From SZUA-181 sp964601765 (GTDB lineage: Bacteria > Pseudomonadota > Zetaproteobacteria > Mariprofundales > Mariprofundaceae), in contig CAZROR010000001.1 in assembly GCA_964601765.1 (NCBI GenBank), positions 43,262-107,261 of the forward strand: a DNA stretch of 64,000 nucleotides, in the 5' to 3' direction. This document shows, in pieces, positions 41,793 through 50,597 of this stretch (position 1 is the stretch's first letter; each line of letters opens with the position of its first letter). The notes below the pieces were generated by a model that was not told the origin of the DNA, made no database searches, and was given only the letters and a program-made list of their open reading frames with translations. The position numbers were made by a program, and so were the translations under genes.

Positions 41793-43088
41793 TCAGGTAT
41801 CCAGGCGAATGATGTGACTGCGGTCCGGGCCGGTGGACAGCATGGTCACCGGACACTCGCAAACCTCCTCAATGCGCCGCAGAAAGGCTGTGGCGTTGGC
41901 CGGCAACGCATCTGCCGACATGGCGCCAAACGTGGATTCCGCCCAGCCTGGCAGGCTCTCATAGACGGGCACGCATGCGGCAAGCGCACGGCAGTCAGCC
42001 GGAATCGTCTCCACGTAAGTACCACCCAGCTCATAGCCGACACACAGCTTGATTTCTTCCAGGCCGTCGAGCACGTCAAGCTTGGTGACCGCCAGCCCGG
42101 TAACCCCGTTGATACGCACGGCATGTCGCACGACGACGGCATCAAACCACCCTGTTCTGCGCGGCCGGCCGGTTGTTGCGCCAAACTCCTGTCCGCGCTC
42201 GGCCAGGTGCCGGCCAGCGGCATCATTCATATCTTCAGCGTTGTACAGCTCGGTGGGGAATGGCCCCGCACCAACGCGCGTCGTATATGCCTTGCAGATG
42301 CCGAGCACGTGCTCCACCTGCCCGGGACCAACACCCAGACCTGCCAGCGCCGCACCAGCCACGGTATTGGATGAGGTAACAAATGGATACGTACCGTGAT
42401 CAACATCGAGCATGGCCCCCTGTGCGCCTTCGAACAGCACCCGCGCTCCTTCAGCCATGCGTTCCTGCAGGATCAGGGGAACATCGGCTGCCAGCGGCAA
42501 CAGACGCGTGCGTGCCAGCGCCAGTGCCTCGTCGACCTCGGCCCGCGCCACCGGCGCGGCATGCAGATACTCGGTCAGTATAAAATCCACGTATTGCAGG
42601 TGATCATCCAGCCGCGCATCCAGATCCGTACTGTGCAAATCAATCAGCCGGATGCCGCGACGGGCGGTCTTGTCCTCGTAGCACGGCCCGATGCCACGCC
42701 CTGTTGTGCCGATTTTACCCTTGCCGCGCGCCGCCTCACGCGCTGCATCGAGCGCCCGGTGATAAGGCAGGATGAGATGACAACGCTCGGAAATGAGCAG
42801 TCGCTCGGTTACCGGTACGCCGGCTGCAAGCAGCATGTCCATCTCCTCGCACAGGCGAAATGGGTCCACAATCGTGCCATTGCCGATCAGACTGAGTGTA
42901 TCGGCATGCAGAATGCCTGAGGGGATGTGGTTCAATACCGTTTTTTCGTCGCCGATGACCAGCGTATGGCCTGCATTGGGCCCTCCCTGAAAGCGTGCGA
43001 CGATATCCATCTCTGGTGCCAGCAGATCAACGATCTTGCCCTTGCCTTCGTCTCCCCACTGAATCCCGAGCGCTATGGTACCGGGCAC
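41793..43088 (-). CDS. purA: Adenylosuccinate synthetase
   Basis: 431 residues. First committed step from IMP to AMP. Seen: WGDEGKGKIVD P-loop, GGPNAGHTL, TTGRGIGPCYEDK, GAQGAMLDVDHGTYPFVTSS and GRPRRTGWFD. Start is GTG 43088, 3 bases after hisZ, so it is co-transcribed with hisZ, a common pairing in proteobacteria. Confidence 0.95.
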   Translation of the reverse strand: MPGTIALGIQWGDEGKGKIVDLLAPEMDIVARFQGGPNAGHTLVIGDEKTVLNHIPSGILHADTLSLIGNGTIVDPFRLCEEMDMLLAAGVPVTERLLISERCHLILPYHRALDAAREAARGKGKIGTTGRGIGPCYEDKTARRGIRLIDLHSTDLDARLDDHLQYVDFILTEYLHAAPVARAEVDEALALARTRLLPLAADVPLILQERMAEGARVLFEGAQGAMLDVDHGTYPFVTSSNTVAGAALAGLGVGPGQVEHVLGICKAYTTRVGAGPFPTELYNAEDMNDAAGRHLAERGQEFGATTGRPRRTGWFDAVVVRHAVRINGVTGLAVTKLDVLDGLEEIKLCVGYELGGTYVETIPADCRALAACVPVYESLPGWAESTFGAMSADALPANATAFLRRIEEVCECPVTMLSTGPDRSHIIRLDT

Positions 43089-43091
43089 GAC

Positions 43092-44060
43092 TCAGCGCCC
43101 GCCGCTGCCGGCATCCAGCCAGCTCCATAAGTCACAGGAAAAGCCCGTGGCCGGCATATCCCGGCCATGCTGCTTCATCATCTCATCGTAGCGGCCACCG
43201 TAAAGCAGCGCCTGGGCGGCCCCTGACGCAAAACCTGCAAAAACAAGGCCGTTGTGATAAAGGAAACGGGGCATCACCGCAGCGTCAAGCTGCACGCGTA
43301 CCTCTTTACCAAGACGTGCTGTTACCGCGTCAACGAGCTGAATCAGCTCTCCGGCTGCACGGGAAAAGGCATCATTCAGTGTGTTAACTGTCTTTTCCAG
43401 CCAGGCCCGGTCGGCACGGCCTGCCGCCATATCCAGCAGCGCCTCGGCACAGGGCCCGGAAAGGAACTCGGTCACAAGCTGCTGACGCATATCATCGGGG
43501 GCACGGCGCAACAGAATTTCTGCCCAGACATCAACCGGCGCCCGGCTTCCCGCAACCAGTGCCCTGAGCAGTCCGAAGTGGCCGACCTGCAGCACGGGGT
43601 CATGAAACCCCGCCGTATGCAGCGACATCGCAGCCAGGTGCATGACCTCGATATCCGCTTCACAGCCAGCCACGCCCATCAGCTCGACGCCCGTCTGCCA
43701 CTGCTGGCGGGATCCGGATCGCAGGTCGGGTCGTGCAAGCAACACCGGGCCGGAATAACAAAGCTTCAGTATGGCCTCATGCTGCATGCGCGTGGCGACA
43801 ATGCGTGCAATCTGTGGCGTGATATCCGGGCGGATGGCCAGAAGGCCCGCATCCGCCGTGTCGTTGAATACAACCGTCTGATCATTCAGGAATCGGCCTG
43901 CTCCTGTATTCAGGCTTTCCGGCCGTTCAAGCAGAGGCGGAATCACCTCCTCGAATCCAGCCTTATGATACATCTCCAGCAGACGGGTCTGCATCTCCCT
44001 GAATCGCCTGGCACGTTCGCCAAACACGTCCTCCAGGCCGATAACCGGGCGAAGGTTCAC
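43092..44060 (-). CDS. hisZ: ATP phosphoribosyltransferase regulatory subunit
   Basis: 322 residues, a histidyl-tRNA-synthetase-like protein without the anticodon domain. It has the class II core (PPLLERPESL, FNDTADAGLLAIRPDITPQIARI, GVELMG) but is shorter than HisS (about 420), and the neighbour is purA as usual. HisZ pairs with the short form of HisG in the first step of histidine synthesis; hisG is not in the window. Its start overlaps the serA stop by 4 bases. Confidence 0.9.
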   Translation of the reverse strand: MNLRPVIGLEDVFGERARRFREMQTRLLEMYHKAGFEEVIPPLLERPESLNTGAGRFLNDQTVVFNDTADAGLLAIRPDITPQIARIVATRMQHEAILKLCYSGPVLLARPDLRSGSRQQWQTGVELMGVAGCEADIEVMHLAAMSLHTAGFHDPVLQVGHFGLLRALVAGSRAPVDVWAEILLRRAPDDMRQQLVTEFLSGPCAEALLDMAAGRADRAWLEKTVNTLNDAFSRAAGELIQLVDAVTARLGKEVRVQLDAAVMPRFLYHNGLVFAGFASGAAQALLYGGRYDEMMKQHGRDMPATGFSCDLWSWLDAGSGGR

Positions 44061-45646
44061 AGATCGGACAATCCCACGTAGCGCACGGTAAGCATATTGG
44101 GCAACTCGCCCAGGGAGCGCAACACCGCATCATCCGGCTCCGAATCAACGGTCACCAGGGCGATGGCGCTTTCACGGTCCGGATTCCGACCAAGCCGAAA
44201 ATCAGCGATATTGATGCCAGCTTCGGCCAGAATGCTGCCGATCGCCGCCACCACGCCGGGACGATCCAGATTTTCGATAAACAGCATACGTCCGGCCGGC
44301 ACCATCTCAATTTCACAGGAGTCCACGCTGACAAGCCGCGGTCGGATGCCATCGAATACCGTGCCCGATACGCAGCGAACCCCCTCATCACCATGTACTT
44401 CAACACGAATCAGGTTGTTGAAGTGGTCGGAGTGCTCGCGGGCACTCTCACAAATTTCAACACCACGTTCCTTGGCAATCATGTGGGCGTTAACGGCGTT
44501 GACGTCCTCCATGCTCTGGGAGAGCAGCCCCTGCAGGACAGCATTGACAATCGGTGCCCGATTCAGGCCTGAAACATGCCCCTCAAAGTGTACGGCCACG
44601 CGTGAGTATCCCGGCCGCATTACCTGCCCCAGGAACTGGCCCAGGCGCCCGGAAAGCTCCAGGTACGGCGCCAGCAGCTTGCGCTCCTCCTCGGACAGTG
44701 ATGGCATATTCACGGCATTTGTCACCGTACCCAGAAGCAGAAAGTCAGCCATTTGCTCGGCAATCTGCACGGCAACGTTCTCCTGCGCCTCACTCGTCGA
44801 GGCACCGATATGCGGAGTACAGCTGACATTTTCAAGTTCAAACAGGGGGTTGTCCCGGGCCGGCTCTTCAGCATAGACGTCAAGGGCTGCGGCACGAAGG
44901 TGCCCGGACTTCACGGCTTCATACAACGCCTTTTCATCCACGATACCGCCACGCGCGCAATTGACCAGGATGGCCCCCGGCTTCATACGGGCAAGAATGT
45001 CCGCATTGATCAGGTTGCTGGTGGAGTCAAGCAATGGCACGTGAAGCGTCAGCACATCCACCTGCTCGGCCAGCGCCTCGACGCTCTCCACCTTCGTTAC
45101 GCCCATCGCATCGGCCCGTTCATTGCTGATAAACGGATCATAGACGAGCACCTGCATGTGCAGGCCCTTGAGCCGGTCGCAGACGATGGCGCCGATATTG
45201 CCGCATCCGATCACACCGGCACACTTGCCGGTCAGCTCCATGCCCATGAAGCGGTTCTTTTCCCACTTGCCGGCCTTGGTGGAGGCGCTCGCCTGCGGGA
45301 TCTGGCGTGATGCCGCAAGCAGGTGCGCCACGGCAAGCTCGGCCGTTGTAATCGTGTTGCCAAACGGTGTGTTCATCACGACCGTCCCGCGTCTGGAGCA
45401 GGCCTCCACATCGATATTGTCCACGCCTATGCCGGCGCGTCCGATCACGCGTACCCGGCTGGCGGCATCCAGCAGCGCACCGCGCAGCTTTGTGCTGGAG
45501 CGTACGGCAATGCCGTCATAATCGCCCGCAATCGCAATCTGCTCTTCCAGTGAAAGGCCGGGCCTGTAATCCACGTCAATGCCGCGCAGGCGAAACACCT
45601 CCACGGCGCGCTCCGACATCTTGTCTGCAATCCAGACTTTCGGCAT
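44057..45646 (-). CDS. serA: D-3-phosphoglycerate dehydrogenase (long form)
   Basis: 529 residues: a substrate and NAD-binding D-2-hydroxyacid dehydrogenase core (RAGIGVDNIDVEACSRRG, GCGNIGAIVCDRLKG, CTPHIGASTSEAQENVA with the catalytic His), an intervening ASB domain (about 320-450) and a C-terminal ACT domain for serine feedback. First step of serine synthesis. Directly after the aminotransferase gene (3 bases) and before hisZ. Confidence 0.94.
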   Translation of the reverse strand: MPKVWIADKMSERAVEVFRLRGIDVDYRPGLSLEEQIAIAGDYDGIAVRSSTKLRGALLDAASRVRVIGRAGIGVDNIDVEACSRRGTVVMNTPFGNTITTAELAVAHLLAASRQIPQASASTKAGKWEKNRFMGMELTGKCAGVIGCGNIGAIVCDRLKGLHMQVLVYDPFISNERADAMGVTKVESVEALAEQVDVLTLHVPLLDSTSNLINADILARMKPGAILVNCARGGIVDEKALYEAVKSGHLRAAALDVYAEEPARDNPLFELENVSCTPHIGASTSEAQENVAVQIAEQMADFLLLGTVTNAVNMPSLSEEERKLLAPYLELSGRLGQFLGQVMRPGYSRVAVHFEGHVSGLNRAPIVNAVLQGLLSQSMEDVNAVNAHMIAKERGVEICESAREHSDHFNNLIRVEVHGDEGVRCVSGTVFDGIRPRLVSVDSCEIEMVPAGRMLFIENLDRPGVVAAIGSILAEAGINIADFRLGRNPDRESAIALVTVDSEPDDAVLRSLGELPNMLTVRYVGLSDL

Positions 45647-45649
45647 GAA

Positions 45650-46813
45650 TCAGGCCCTGGCCGGAGGAAAGCGCTCGGCGAGCACGGCCTGTGCCGCCGC
45701 CACGCCGCTACCCATATCCACGGGATAACCGAAGCGATTCAGGGCGATTTCAATGGCACTGATGGCAGTCACAATATCAAATACATCATAGTAGCCCAAA
45801 TGGGCGATGCGAATGATTTTGCCGGCCAGGTGGTCCTGCCCGCCGGCAAAGGTCACCCCCATCGTATCACGCAGATACTTGACGAATGCCTTGCCATCAA
45901 CCTGCTCGGGAATATAGGCCCCGGTCGCCGAGGTGGCAGGCGCCGAGGAAACCGGCTGCATGCCGAGTGCCGCAACACCGGCGCGGGCTGCCCTCGCAAG
46001 CAGCGCATGGCGTGCGTAAAGGTTTTCCAGCCCCTCCTCGAAGATCATGTTCAGGACTTCATTCAGGCCGATGACCAGCGAGGCTGCCGGCGTCCAGGCC
46101 GTCGTATCCTTCCCCTTCTGCTGATTCTTGCGCTCGGTGGCCAGATCGAAATAGAAACGGCTGCATGTAGCTGTTTCGGACAGCCGCCAGTATTTCTCTG
46201 AACAGGCGATCATCGCCAGCCCCGGCGGCAGCATGAATGCCTTCTGCGAACCGGAGATCACCACGTCCAGTCCCCACGCATCCATGGGCATGTCAATGAC
46301 ACCAAGTGCAGTAATGGCATCCACCACGGTCACACAGCCATCCAGCGGCGCTGTCAGGGCGGCAATCTCGCGCACGGGATGCTCTGTTGTTGTCGACGTT
46401 TCCGAGGCCTGCACGAATACGCCTTTCGCTGCGGGATGCGCCTCGAGTGCGGCCCGCACGTCCGCAACAGCGACCGGCTCGCCCCAGGCAACCTTGATTT
46501 CGACAGCCTCGACACCATGGCGCGCAGCGATTTTCCCCCAGCGCTCGCCAAACTTGCCACCATTGACGTAGATGATCGTATCACCGGGCGAGCAGAGATT
46601 GGCCATTGCCGCTTCCATGGCACCGGAGCCGGAAGAAGCCAGCATCAGGGCGTCATTTTTTGTCTGGAATACCTGCTCCAGCATCTGTTTGGTTTCAGCA
46701 AAGATAGCTGAAAACTGTGGCGTACGGTGGTGAATCATCGGATGCGCCATGCGCAGCAGCACGCGTTCCGGAACGGCTGTCGGGCCGGGAGAAAGCAGGT
46801 ATTGTTTTAGCAC
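45650..46813 (-). CDS. Class V aminotransferase (serine/alanine-glyoxylate type)
   Basis: 387 residues, PLP enzyme: LLSPGPTAVPERVL, MIHHRTPQFSAIF, ASSGSGAMEAAMANL, VVDAITALGVIDMPMD and the PLP lysine in GSQKAFMLPPGL. Such enzymes convert serine or alanine with glyoxylate or pyruvate. Next to serA it may supply the phosphoserine-forming transamination in place of SerC, as proposed for some other lineages (inference). The start is GTG 46813 with CTGGAG about 10 bases upstream. Confidence 0.85.
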   Translation of the reverse strand: MLKQYLLSPGPTAVPERVLLRMAHPMIHHRTPQFSAIFAETKQMLEQVFQTKNDALMLASSGSGAMEAAMANLCSPGDTIIYVNGGKFGERWGKIAARHGVEAVEIKVAWGEPVAVADVRAALEAHPAAKGVFVQASETSTTTEHPVREIAALTAPLDGCVTVVDAITALGVIDMPMDAWGLDVVISGSQKAFMLPPGLAMIACSEKYWRLSETATCSRFYFDLATERKNQQKGKDTTAWTPAASLVIGLNEVLNMIFEEGLENLYARHALLARAARAGVAALGMQPVSSAPATSATGAYIPEQVDGKAFVKYLRDTMGVTFAGGQDHLAGKIIRIAHLGYYDVFDIVTAISAIEIALNRFGYPVDMGSGVAAAQAVLAERFPPARA

Positions 46814-46860
46814 GGATTCAAAACTCCAGAAATCGTTGTCGTAACCTTGGGAGCCTCTGA

Positions 46861-46886
46861 ACAAGCCCCGCATGGTTGCGAGCGTA
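46861..46886. repeat. Degenerate copy of the left end of the inverted-repeat element
   Basis: GAGCCTCTGAACAAGCCC resembles the left end of the 13336 element (GAACCTCTGAATAAGCCC), differing at about two positions; the following ATG-TTGCGAG also echoes it. No matching right end is visible nearby, so it may be a relic. Confidence 0.35.
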
Positions 46887-46946
46887 TGCTAATGCCGGCA
46901 GCGGCAAGGTCAATCGACCTCAACCCTCGCCCCTCTTCAGTCGTGC

Positions 46947-46955
46947 TGTTAGGCT
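46947..46955 (+). promoter_or_regulatory. extended -10 box of rnd (likely leaderless)
   Basis: TGTTAGGCT with hexamer TAGGCT at 46950-46955, then exactly 6 bases (CCGCGC) to the GTG at 46962. ACCCTCGCCCC at 46922-46932 matches the region before dapE. Confidence 0.55.
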
Positions 46956-46961
46956 CCGCGC

Positions 46962-48152
46962 GTGCCGATGCCCAGACCTGTCCCCGAATATATCGATAGT
47001 CAGGAGAAGCTTGCCGATGCGTGCCATGCGCTTGCCGCAGCCTCCGTACTATGCCTGGATACGGAGTTTCATCGCGAGGACACGTATTATCCACAGTTTG
47101 CCCTGCTGCAGGTATTTGACGGAACACGTTGTTTGATCATCGACCCGCTGGCAGTCAGCGATCTGTCGCCGCTCTGGGATGTTCTGCGGCAGGAATCCAT
47201 CACCAAGGTTTTTCACGCCGCACGCCAGGACATTGAAATCATCCTGAGTGAGGGGCACACCATCCCTGCCCAGCTGTTTGACACACAAATCGCTGCCTCG
47301 CTCCTCGGCTACGGCCTGCAGGTGGGCTTCGGCAACCTCGTACAGCGGCTGCTGAACACCTCACTCGCCAAGCAGGAGTCCTTCAGCGACTGGCTGGCCC
47401 GACCCCTGAGGCCGGAGCAGATCCGTTATGCCGCTGACGACGTGCTGTATCTCATGCCGATCTACAAGCGCCTGAAGCAGGAGCTTGAGACCGCGGGCAG
47501 ACTGGACTGGCTGGCGGAAGAACAAGCCACAATTTGTAGCGTAGACACCTATGCCATGTCACCTGAAGAGATGTTCTGGCGCGTCAAGGGGAGCAACAAG
47601 CTGCGCCCGCAGGCGCTCGCTGTGCTGCGCGAGCTGGCTGCCTGGCGCGAACGCACGGCCCAGGCCGAGGACCGGCCACGCCGGCGCATTCTCGCTGATG
47701 AAACGCTCGTGGAGCTGGCACGGCAAAATGGCGAAAAGAACATTGCCTTTGAACGCATTCGTGGCATGCGCACGGCCACGGTGCGCAAATACGGCCGGGA
47801 CATCCAGGTGGCCTGGCATCGCGGCACCACCTGTCCGAAGGAGCGCTGGCCCCAGCGTGCCCGCATACCGAACCACAGCCCCGGCACCGAGCTACGTCGT
47901 GAAATGCTCTCCACGCTTGTAAAGTTGCGTGCGGATGAAGAGCGCATTGCCGCCAATATCCTGGCGGACAAATCCGATCTTGCGGCATTGGCCTCCTGGG
48001 CCGCACGAAATGAGGAGCCACCAGCAGCCCAGTGCCTGCAAGGCTGGCGTCGCCGGCTTGTGGGTGAGGACCTGCTCAGACTGCTCAGGGGCGAAATCTG
48101 CCTGTGTATCAACAGCCAGACACGCAGGGCAGAAATAAGCACCAGCCCATGA
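46962..48152 (+). CDS. rnd: Ribonuclease D
   Basis: 396 residues, 3'-5' exoribonuclease for tRNA maturation. DEDDy motifs: CLDTEFHRE (D33, E35), FHAARQDIEI (Asp) and RYAADDVLYL (Tyr and Asp). An HRDC domain follows (about 210-290, LRPQALAVLRELAAWRE). GTG 46962 lies 6 bases after a -10 box, so is preferred to the ATG two codons later. First gene of rnd-unknown-xthA. Confidence 0.92.
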   Translation: MPMPRPVPEYIDSQEKLADACHALAAASVLCLDTEFHREDTYYPQFALLQVFDGTRCLIIDPLAVSDLSPLWDVLRQESITKVFHAARQDIEIILSEGHTIPAQLFDTQIAASLLGYGLQVGFGNLVQRLLNTSLAKQESFSDWLARPLRPEQIRYAADDVLYLMPIYKRLKQELETAGRLDWLAEEQATICSVDTYAMSPEEMFWRVKGSNKLRPQALAVLRELAAWRERTAQAEDRPRRRILADETLVELARQNGEKNIAFERIRGMRTATVRKYGRDIQVAWHRGTTCPKERWPQRARIPNHSPGTELRREMLSTLVKLRADEERIAANILADKSDLAALASWAARNEEPPAAQCLQGWRRRLVGEDLLRLLRGEICLCINSQTRRAEISTSP

Positions 48153-48805
48153 AACTATGTTTCAGTATTGATGCACTGGCTGCATCCGGAGACCGCGCCT
48201 GGCGCCTGCTGGCGGATGAAAGTCACTGGCGGCCCTGCACCTTTGCCGAGACACTTCGCGCGGATGACGCGTGCCTCACGGACAGGGCGACACTGCAATC
48301 ATGGACTGGCCGGCGACTGGTGCGCGACAGAGAGTTGTTGCTGAAGCCCAGGGACAAGCCCGGCAGGTTTGACTTTCTCATGCGCGGTATCTTTGCCCAC
48401 GCTATAGTACATCGCATGTCGGCAGCGCCGATGCCCGCCATGGACGACCTGCAGCGCTGCCTGGGCACCGCTTCTCCCGGCACCCCCTGGCTGATCTATC
48501 TCGACCTGGCCGGGCATTTCCGCACCATGGACACACAAAACAGCCAAATCATTGGCAATCCCGATATTGCGGTACGCGGCGAAATCGCCTCGGCAGAAGG
48601 ATATGTGGGCGAAGCCGCTGCAAATGATGCCGCATATGTGGCACGCCTCTATCAGCAGTTCCTTGCCGGCTGGCGCACACACCTGGACACGCGCCGCACC
48701 GGTATTTTCGTACCGGATATTGAAAAGGCCGGGGATCTCGAGGCCATCCGGGCCGCTATCCTCGCCTGGGAACCGGAATCATGCGCATCATCACCGCCAA
48801 CCTGA
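48149..48805 (+). CDS. Unknown protein between rnd and xthA
   Basis: 218 residues, soluble, no signal peptide or membrane segment. I do not recognise the family. Notable segments: WRPCTFAETLRADDACLTDR, LLLKPRDKPGRFDF and TPWLIYLDLAGHFRTMDT. The ATG overlaps the rnd stop by 4 bases (ATGA), and the gene overlaps xthA by 25 bases, so expression is coupled to two nucleases; a nucleic-acid role would be a guess. Base composition matches the neighbours, so it is not an obvious recent arrival. Confidence 0.65.
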   Translation: MKLCFSIDALAASGDRAWRLLADESHWRPCTFAETLRADDACLTDRATLQSWTGRRLVRDRELLLKPRDKPGRFDFLMRGIFAHAIVHRMSAAPMPAMDDLQRCLGTASPGTPWLIYLDLAGHFRTMDTQNSQIIGNPDIAVRGEIASAEGYVGEAAANDAAYVARLYQQFLAGWRTHLDTRRTGIFVPDIEKAGDLEAIRAAILAWEPESCASSPPT

Positions 48806-49608
48806 ACGGCGTTCGCAGCGCTGAAAAAAAAGGCTTCTTTGACTGGTTTACCACACAGGATACGGACATTCTCTGCGTGCAGGAGCTGAAGGCACACGCG
48901 CACCAGTTACCGGCAACAGCCACGCCCGATGGCTATCAGGGCTTTTTTCATTTTGCCGAACGCCCCGGCTACAGCGGCACGGGCCTGTACACGCGACATG
49001 TGCCCGAACACGTGCAGATCGGACTAAGCAGCGCAGGCGGGACGCGCTGGCATGACGTAGATACGGAGGGTCGTTATGTGCAGGTGGATTTTGGCCGTCT
49101 TTCCGTTATCAGCGTTTATTTTCCGTCCGGCTCAAGCTCGGCCGTGCGACAGGCCAGGAAGATGGCCTTTCTTGAACACTTCCTGCCCTTCATCACGGCA
49201 CTCAGGGATAGCGGTTGTGAAATCATCCTGTGCGGAGACATCAACATCGCGCATCGTCCCATGGACCTGAAAAACTGGCGGGGAAACAGAAAAAACTCGG
49301 GCTTTCTTCCCGAGGAGCGCGCCTGGATGGATCGGTGGCTTGCGGCAGGCTTTGTGGACGTATTCCGCGCCCTTCACCCCACGCAGGCGGCGTACACCTG
49401 GTGGTCGAACCGCGGCCAGGCCAGGGAAAAGGATGTTGGCTGGCGCATCGACTATCAGATCGCCACCCCCGCCGTGGCAAGACTGGCCGGAGATGCCTCG
49501 ATTCTTAACCGGCATGTGCGGTTTTCCGACCACTCGCCCCTGAGTGTGGAATACGATACAGACCTCCGTAGTTGGCTTTCCGCTGCCGCGAAGTATGCAA
49601 AGAAGTGA
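48781..49608 (+). CDS. xthA: Exodeoxyribonuclease III
   Basis: 275 residues, AP endonuclease and 3' exonuclease for base-excision repair. Seen: RIITANLNGVRSAEKKG, ILCVQELKAH (catalytic Glu), GYSGTGLYT, CGDINIAHRPMDLKN (Asp, Asn), WRIDYQIAT and the final FSDHSPL (Asp-His). It ends the rnd operon, followed by a strong terminator at 49722. Confidence 0.92.
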   Translation: MRIITANLNGVRSAEKKGFFDWFTTQDTDILCVQELKAHAHQLPATATPDGYQGFFHFAERPGYSGTGLYTRHVPEHVQIGLSSAGGTRWHDVDTEGRYVQVDFGRLSVISVYFPSGSSSAVRQARKMAFLEHFLPFITALRDSGCEIILCGDINIAHRPMDLKNWRGNRKNSGFLPEERAWMDRWLAAGFVDVFRALHPTQAAYTWWSNRGQAREKDVGWRIDYQIATPAVARLAGDASILNRHVRFSDHSPLSVEYDTDLRSWLSAAAKYAKK

Positions 49609-49631
49609 ATGAACTTGGGACATGGCTGCCT

Positions 49632-49660
49632 CCAATCACGAATAACGAGTCACCAGTTAC
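49632..49660 (-). repeat. Short dispersed repeat, copy B
   Basis: On the minus strand it reads GTAACTGGTGACTCG then TTATTCGTGATTGG, aligning with copy A at 31377-31406. It is in the gap after xthA (49609-49721), which otherwise holds nothing recognisable. Confidence 0.35.
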
Positions 49661-49721
49661 CAGGTAGCGATCCCTCCGCGGCTAACTCCCGGGCATCATC
49701 CATTGCCGAATTGCAGAAAGT

Positions 49722-49750
49722 AAAAGGCCCGCGAAATCCGCGGGCCTTTT
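49722..49750. terminator. Bidirectional intrinsic terminator
   Basis: AAAAGGCCCGCG (49722-49733), loop AAATC, CGCGGGCCTTTT (49739-49750): a perfect 12-base stem with a T-run on both strands. It ends xthA transcription rightward and that of the secreted-protein gene leftward. Confidence 0.92.
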
Positions 49751-49761
49751 CATGATGTGGA

Positions 49762-50496
49762 TTAATCCAGGTCAACGTCAGGCTTTTTGATCCGTGGTTT
49801 CCTGAACTTGGGTGTCTGGATCTTTGCCACCTCGATTCTCGGCTTATCGAACTTCGGGCGCTCAAACCTGGGGGGCTCGATCTTTTCACCCCTGATATGG
49901 GGACGGGCAAACCTGTGGTGTTCCACCTCGGCCACCCCGGGAATGTCAATGTCCGGCACCTTGATCCCGTATGGAGCAGGTCCCGGCCTCCCCGTTGCCA
50001 CAGGCGCAGCCAGAGGTACAGGCCCGGCAACCACAGACTTTGCAACGCCAGCAGCAGTACCTGTATTCGGTGCTGTCCTGGCTATGGCAGCGCCCACCCC
50101 ACCCGCAGCGGAGGCAGTCTTACCGCCGGTGCTTGCAGCTGTCGTGCCGCCAGCTGCAGCCAAGCCTTTTGCGGAAGTGGTGCCTGTGCCACCGGTTGCG
50201 GATGCCCCGCCACCTGAGGCTGTCGTTGCCGTACCACCCGTTTGGACTGTTGTTCCACCTGTCGCGGCCTTCTGCGTAGTGCTGGTAGCAGCCGGTGCTG
50301 CCGCAACTGCCGATCCCGCCGCTGGCACAGCCGTGGCCGCGGGGGCCACTGGCAGGCCTGTACCTGCCGGTACAGGCGTCGGAGCAGCCGCAGGTGTGGC
50401 TGGCCCGCCAGCTGGAGCAGCCTGTGCCGAAAGCACGGGCGTCATCACAAGTGCGGCAGCAGCCAGCGTGCCGGCAATCCAAATCCGATTCATCAT
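49762..50496 (-). CDS. Secreted low-complexity protein with C-terminal proline pentads
   Basis: 244 residues. Signal peptide (about 1-26, ending VLSAQA), then about 150 residues almost only of Ala, Gly, Thr, Pro, Val and Ser, then about 70 residues built of five-residue units hydrophobic-x-(K/R or x)-Pro-x: IKVPD, IDIPG, FARPH, FERPK, FDKPR, FRKPR, IKKPD. No family recognised. AAGGAG lies 6 bases before ATG 50496 (a second ATG follows at 50493). It has its own terminator 12 bases downstream. An open frame on the opposite strand is a mirror of the repetitive sequence. Role unknown; a cell-surface or matrix component is a guess. Confidence 0.72.
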   Translation of the reverse strand: MMNRIWIAGTLAAAALVMTPVLSAQAAPAGGPATPAAAPTPVPAGTGLPVAPAATAVPAAGSAVAAAPAATSTTQKAATGGTTVQTGGTATTASGGGASATGGTGTTSAKGLAAAGGTTAASTGGKTASAAGGVGAAIARTAPNTGTAAGVAKSVVAGPVPLAAPVATGRPGPAPYGIKVPDIDIPGVAEVEHHRFARPHIRGEKIEPPRFERPKFDKPRIEVAKIQTPKFRKPRIKKPDVDLD

Positions 50497-50597
50497 ATGC
50501 ATCTCCTTCTTACAGGTTACGGCGTCGGCTCTGTCCGTCACCGATGCCCGAACACTGAAAGTGGATATTCGCCTGGACTGTGATGTTCGTTACAAAG

